Below, piece after piece: positions 5,867-8,343 of a stretch of 8,343 bases of DNA. Position 1 is the stretch's first letter. Each line of letters opens with the position of its first letter. Source of the stretch: Alphaproteobacteria bacterium (GTDB lineage Bacteria; Pseudomonadota; Alphaproteobacteria; Sphingomonadales; Rhodothalassiaceae); NCBI GenBank assembly GCA_003694205.1, contig RFKS01000051.1, forward strand, positions 1 to 8,343. The letters run 5' to 3'. The translations under genes were made by a program, and so were the position numbers. The notes below the pieces were generated by a model, which was given only the letters and a program-made list of their open reading frames with translations, searched no databases and had not been told where the DNA came from.

Positions 5867-6511
5867 ATGGGCCTCAAGGTCATCGGCGCCGGCTACGGAC
5901 GGACCGCCACCCTATCGCTCAAGGCGGCGCTCGAGCGGCTCGGCTTCGGCCCGTGCTACCACATGGTCGAGGTCCTGGCGCATGAGGGCTTCGCCGCCCA
6001 CTGGGCGCGGGCGGCACGCGGCGAGCGGATGGACTGGGATGCGGTGTTCGACGGTTATGCCGCGACCGTCGACTGGCCGGCCGCCGACTACTGGCGCGAA
6101 CTTGCCGACCATTATCCCGAGGCCAGGGTGATCCTGTCGGTGCGCGATCCGGAGAGCTGGTTCGCGAGCACGCAGGCGACGATCTTCTCGTCCGAGAATC
6201 TGGCCCGGCTGACGGCAAGCGATGTTCCTGCCGACGTGCGCGCGATGGTGCGGCATCTCTCCGAGGTGACGTTGGGCGGCCGCCCGCACGACCGTGAGCA
6301 TGTGATCGCCACTTACGAGCGCCACAATGAAGCGGTGCGACGGACGATCCCGCCCGAACGCCTGCTCGTCTACGATGTGGGCGCGGGCTGGGAGCCTCTG
6401 TGCGCCTTTCTCGGCGTGCCGGTGCCGGACCTGCCCTATCCGCGCTCAAACTCCTCGGCCGAGTTCCGGGATCGGATTTCGCGCGGCGAGTTGCCACGCA
6501 CGGCGGAATAG
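5867..6511 (+). CDS. Sulfotransferase-family protein
   Basis: The 214-residue product has the P-loop fold of PAPS-dependent sulfotransferases. The N-terminal KVIGAGYGRTATLSLKAAL (4-22) is the 5'-phosphosulfate loop, and YPEARVILSVRDPESW (83-98) with R93 is the 3'-phosphate-binding segment. The WEPLCAFLGVPVPDLPYPRSN stretch (175-195) is typical of the small bacterial/eukaryotic group usually labelled Sulfotransfer_4. There is no signal peptide or membrane segment. Such proteins are presumed to move sulfate from PAPS to a hydroxyl or amine, but acceptors for this subgroup are largely unknown and none can be read from the sequence. It follows thrC by 70 bp on the same strand and has its own strong ribosome binding site, so it may be a tail gene of the amino acid operon or a separate unit. 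Family assignment is good; function is unassigned. Confidence 0.85.
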   Translation: MGLKVIGAGYGRTATLSLKAALERLGFGPCYHMVEVLAHEGFAAHWARAARGERMDWDAVFDGYAATVDWPAADYWRELADHYPEARVILSVRDPESWFASTQATIFSSENLARLTASDVPADVRAMVRHLSEVTLGGRPHDREHVIATYERHNEAVRRTIPPERLLVYDVGAGWEPLCAFLGVPVPDLPYPRSNSSAEFRDRISRGELPRTAE

Positions 6512-6528
6512 TTGCGGCGAGGGTACGG

Positions 6529-6560
6529 GGCCAGCGCCAGGGGACGCCCCGGCGCTGGCC
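6529..6560. terminator. Bidirectional hairpin terminator between sulfotransferase gene and ahpC
   Basis: GGCCAGCGCC (6529-6538) and GGCGCTGGCC (6551-6560) are perfect reverse complements. Inside them GGGG (6540-6543) pairs with CCCC (6547-6550) around an ACG loop with one bulged A at 6539. This very stable stem fills most of the 59-bp gap between two converging genes. No real T-run follows on either strand, so release may be inefficient or helped by Rho. Confidence 0.7.
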
Positions 6561-6570
6561 TGGTTGCGGC

Positions 6571-7125
6571 TTAGGCCGCCTCCTCGGCGACGTCGATCGT
6601 CGCTTCACCCTTGTGCCAGTTGCACGGGCAGAGCTCCCCGGATTGCAGCGCGTCGAGAATACGCAGCACCTCCTGCGGGTTGCGGCCGACCGAGAGATCA
6701 TTCACCTGCACCATGCGGATGATGCCATCGGGATCGACGAGGAAGGTCGCCCGGAGCGCGACGCCTTCCTCACGCTCGAGAATGCCGAGCGCGCCGGCGA
6801 GTTCCTTCTTGTTGTCCGCAAGCCAGGGATAGGGCACCGTCGCCAGATCCTCGCGACTGTTGCGCCAGGCGAGATGCACGAAATCGGTGTCCGTGCTGGC
6901 CCCGAGAATCTGGCAGTTCCGCGCTGCGAACTCGTCGGCCATGGCGCCGAAGCCGATGATCTCGGTGGGGCAGACAAACGTGAAGTCCTTTGGCCAGAAG
7001 AAAATGAGGAGCCACTTTCCGGGAAAGCTCCTGTCCGTGAGGCGGTGAAAGTCGTCGCCGGGAATGGAGCTGTCGCTGATAGCCTTCAGATCGAAAGCCG
7101 GAAGCCTGTCGCCAACCGTAAGCAT
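6571..7125 (-). CDS. ahpC: Alkyl hydroperoxide reductase, 2-Cys peroxiredoxin AhpC
   Basis: This 184-residue thioredoxin-fold peroxidase reduces hydrogen peroxide and organic hydroperoxides. The peroxidatic cysteine is C52 in the FTFVCPTEI motif. Near the C-terminus, QSGELCPCNWHKGEATID carries C166 and C168, the same CxCNW arrangement as in mycobacterial AhpC, which is reduced by AhpD rather than AhpF. R125 in the ALRATFLVDPDG stretch also belongs to the active-site framework of the family. An extra cysteine, C71, is present. The start is fixed by AGGAG (7134-7138) eight bases above ATG 7125; the open frame continues to 7497 but that part lies antisense in oxyR and is not coding. It is transcribed divergently from oxyR across 114 bp, so peroxide-dependent activation by OxyR is the natural expectation. 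No ahpD is visible in the window. Confidence 0.96.
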   Translation of the reverse strand: MLTVGDRLPAFDLKAISDSSIPGDDFHRLTDRSFPGKWLLIFFWPKDFTFVCPTEIIGFGAMADEFAARNCQILGASTDTDFVHLAWRNSREDLATVPYPWLADNKKELAGALGILEREEGVALRATFLVDPDGIIRMVQVNDLSVGRNPQEVLRILDALQSGELCPCNWHKGEATIDVAEEAA

Positions 7126-7184
7126 CGTTCGTTCTCCTGTTGATGTGACTGCCATATGATCGGTTCGCAGCCTTGATGCCATTC

Positions 7185-7212
7185 TTGCTTCAAACGATCC
7201 AACTGATATATT
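7185..7212 (+). promoter_or_regulatory. Candidate oxyR promoter
   Basis: TTGCTT (7185-7190) and TATATT (7207-7212) are 16 bases apart and face oxyR. The start of transcription would fall near 7219. A weaker ahpC promoter on the other strand may begin with TTGGAT (7197-7202), but its -10 is poor, as is common for activated genes. Confidence 0.4.
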
Positions 7213-7238
7213 TAGTTTGTCTAATCGATTGAGACGAT
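7201..7238. promoter_or_regulatory. Cluster of dyads, probable OxyR binding region
   Basis: Three consecutive dyads lie between the oxyR -10 box and its ATG: AACT-N9-AGTT (7201-7217), TTAG-N5-CTAA (7212-7224) and ATCG-N7-CGAT (7224-7238). The second and third fit the LysR-type T-N11-A rule (T7212/A7224 and T7225/A7237). The third also has the 4-7-4 geometry of the OxyR ATAG-N7-CTAT unit. Position over the oxyR promoter suggests autorepression together with activation of ahpC on the other side. Confidence 0.4.
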
Positions 7239-7239
7239 C

Positions 7240-8166
7240 ATGGTCCTGCCGACGCTGAAACAGCTCCGCTATCTCGTTGCCTTGCGTGAGCAACTGCATT
7301 TCGGGCGCGCCGCCGAGGCCTGCCACGTGACGCAGTCGACGCTCTCCGCCGGCATCGCCGAGCTCGAGGCGGTGCTCGATGCGCATCTCGTCGAGCGCAC
7401 CCGGCGCACCGTGCTGTTCACGCCGCTCGGCGAGGAGGTAGTGGCCAAGGCCCGCCGCGTCCTCGGCATGGCGGAGGAACTCGTCGATCTCACGCACGCC
7501 GCCGCCGAGCCGCTCTCGGGAACCCTGCGCATGGGAATCATTCCGACCATTGCCCCCTTCCTGCTGCCGCGCGCCATGCCGGCACTGCGGCGACGTTTTC
7601 CGAAGCTCCGACTACAGCTCAAGGAGCAGATGTCCGAAGACCTGTGCCACGCGCTGCATGCCGGAGAACTCGATGTCGTGCTCTACGCCCTTCCCTATCG
7701 CTGCGGCGAGGTGGAAGAGATGGCGCTCTTCGAGGACCCCTTCTACGCCGCCTATCCGCCCGGCGACGATCCGCTGCCTGAGGCCGTGCGCACCGAGGAT
7801 CTCGACGGCCAGACCCTCCTTCTCCTTGAGGAAGGGCATTGCCTGCGCGACCATGCGCTCGCCGCCTGCTCGCTGCCCGGGGTCGACCCGACACGCTCGA
7901 TTCTGGGCACCAGCCTGCACACGCTGGTGCAGATGGTGGACAACGGCCTCGGCATGACGCTGCTGCCGAAGATGGCGATCGACGCCGGAATCCTCGCCGG
8001 CACCGGCGTCCGCATTGCACCGCTCGCCGGCAAGGCACCCTTCCGCACCATCGGCCTCGTCTGGCGTCGCCAATCGCCGCGCGCGGAGGAATTCCGCCTG
8101 CTCGCGGACTCGCTGAAGGAGTGGCAAGAGGCGGCGAGCGCGCGGAACGATTCGGCTTCTGCTTGA
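7240..8166 (+). CDS. oxyR: LysR-type peroxide sensor OxyR
   Basis: This 308-residue transcription factor senses peroxide by forming a disulfide and then activates antioxidant genes. The N-terminal winged helix-turn-helix spans about residues 5-63 (LKQLRYLVALREQLHFGRAAEACHVTQSTLSAGIAELE region), followed by a linker helix and a substrate-binding-like sensor domain from about 90. The redox pair is C201 and C210 in EEGHCLRDHALAAC, matching the motif and nine-residue spacing of E. coli C199/C208. This distinguishes OxyR from other LysR regulators. The N-terminal PTLKQLRYLVAL and the sensor-domain stretches match OxyR throughout. The start ATG 7240 has only a weak GAG as ribosome binding site (7231-7233), but it gives exactly the family N-terminus. 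It is divergent from ahpC, its expected target. The stop codon is embedded in a promoter-like sequence for the next gene. Confidence 0.96.
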   Translation: MVLPTLKQLRYLVALREQLHFGRAAEACHVTQSTLSAGIAELEAVLDAHLVERTRRTVLFTPLGEEVVAKARRVLGMAEELVDLTHAAAEPLSGTLRMGIIPTIAPFLLPRAMPALRRRFPKLRLQLKEQMSEDLCHALHAGELDVVLYALPYRCGEVEEMALFEDPFYAAYPPGDDPLPEAVRTEDLDGQTLLLLEEGHCLRDHALAACSLPGVDPTRSILGTSLHTLVQMVDNGLGMTLLPKMAIDAGILAGTGVRIAPLAGKAPFRTIGLVWRRQSPRAEEFRLLADSLKEWQEAASARNDSASA

Positions 8167-8192
8167 CGGGGCGAGTCGGAGGCCCCTAGGCT
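8163..8192 (+). promoter_or_regulatory. Sigma-70-like promoter overlapping the oxyR stop codon
   Basis: TTGACG (8163-8168) and TAGGCT (8187-8192) are separated by 18 bases. The -35 box matches TTGACA at five positions and includes the oxyR TGA. It points to the gene that begins at 8326, which would thus be transcribed independently of oxyR with a leader of roughly 130 nt. Confidence 0.55.
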
Positions 8193-8195
8193 GCC

Positions 8196-8214
8196 GATGC
8201 GCGCAGGGCGCATC
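8196..8214 (+). other. Perfect hairpin at the head of the leader of the right-edge gene
   Basis: GATGCGC (8196-8202) and GCGCATC (8208-8214) form a perfect 7-bp stem with a GCAGG loop. It sits at or just after the predicted transcription start. It might be a 5' stabilising stem, an operator dyad, or a weak oxyR terminator, although no T-run follows. A second, smaller stem, TCGTG-GCGG-CACGA, lies further along near 8252-8265. The remaining leader shows no structure I recognise as a known riboswitch. Confidence 0.35.
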
Positions 8215-8325
8215 CGGTCCGCGGACAGGGCAGAGCCCACCTGCAACACGATCGTGGCGGCACGACGATTTCGACCTTCTTTCCCCCGGTATGCGGGCCC
8301 GGGCAGCAATGGAAAGGAGGCCTCT

Positions 8326-8343
8326 ATGCCGACGACACCGGCA
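8326..8343 (+). CDS. Start of an unidentified gene cut by the window edge
   Basis: Only six codons are visible (MPTTPA). They follow an excellent ribosome binding site, AAGGAGG (8314-8320), five bases before the ATG, and a promoter-like sequence at 8163-8192. The strong translation signal is the main reason to call a gene; a product cannot be named from six residues. Being next to oxyR, a peroxide-defence role such as an AhpD or catalase partner is conceivable but unsupported. Confidence 0.6.

Noticed and set aside
5919..6701. 260-codon minus-strand open frame over the sulfotransferase gene and the ahpC 3' end
   Set aside because: It is Arg/Pro/Ser-rich, crosses the terminator hairpin and overlaps ahpC in another frame; no recognisable domain.
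7126..7497. N-terminal extension of ahpC into oxyR
   Set aside because: The conserved AhpC sequence and the ribosome binding site start at 7125; the rest is antisense to the OxyR DNA-binding domain.
1..8343. Defence island, phage, CRISPR or toxin-antitoxin content
   Set aside because: All complete genes belong to well-known housekeeping or stress families, and no regularly spaced repeats, integrase, transposase or att-like duplications are present.

Overview
The window looks like a chromosomal segment of a GC-rich alphaproteobacterium. Its strong third-position G/C bias creates many long antisense shadow frames. The assignment rests on the purL / Grx4 / BolA neighbourhood, the form of the proteins, and the style of the intergenic repeat. 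I cannot name a genus. Every complete gene has a recognisable family, coding density is high, and no stretch over 300 bases lacks a gene. I see no tRNA, rRNA, CRISPR array, insertion sequence or phage gene.

Left part (1-1198): the 3' end of purL (purine synthesis) runs rightward and converges on a leftward pair, a BolA-family gene followed by a monothiol CGFS glutaredoxin (grxD). Products of these two families form Fe-S-bridged complexes. Between purL and grxD is a pair of mutually inverted REP/BIME-like palindromic repeats. A good sigma-70-like promoter precedes the BolA gene in the 152-bp divergent region shared with leuC.

Centre (1351-5796): four rightward genes are packed into one probable operon: leuC, leuD, thrB, thrC. 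Junctions are a 1-base overlap (or 4-base, depending on the leuD start), an 11-base gap, and a 1-base overlap. They encode both subunits of 3-isopropylmalate dehydratase (leucine branch), then homoserine kinase and threonine synthase (threonine branch). Joining two branched-chain/aspartate pathways this way is not the usual alphaproteobacterial arrangement as I know it, and it is the most interesting gene-order feature here. A small sulfotransferase-fold gene follows after 70 bp with its own strong ribosome binding site. A long hairpin closes the rightward block and faces the convergent ahpC.

Right part (6571-8343): a peroxide-defence module. ahpC (2-Cys peroxiredoxin with a C-terminal CPC motif, the AhpD-reduced type) runs leftward and is divergent from oxyR, whose product keeps both redox cysteines with E. 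coli spacing. The 114-bp region between them holds an oxyR promoter candidate and several overlapping dyads suitable for OxyR. A sigma-70-like promoter begins on the oxyR stop codon and leads, through a leader of about 130 nt with a perfect hairpin, to a gene of which only six codons are visible.

I found no convincing previously undescribed multi-gene system. The best leads are the leuCD-thrBC cluster, the stacked dyads at oxyR, and the unidentified gene at the right edge with its structured leader.
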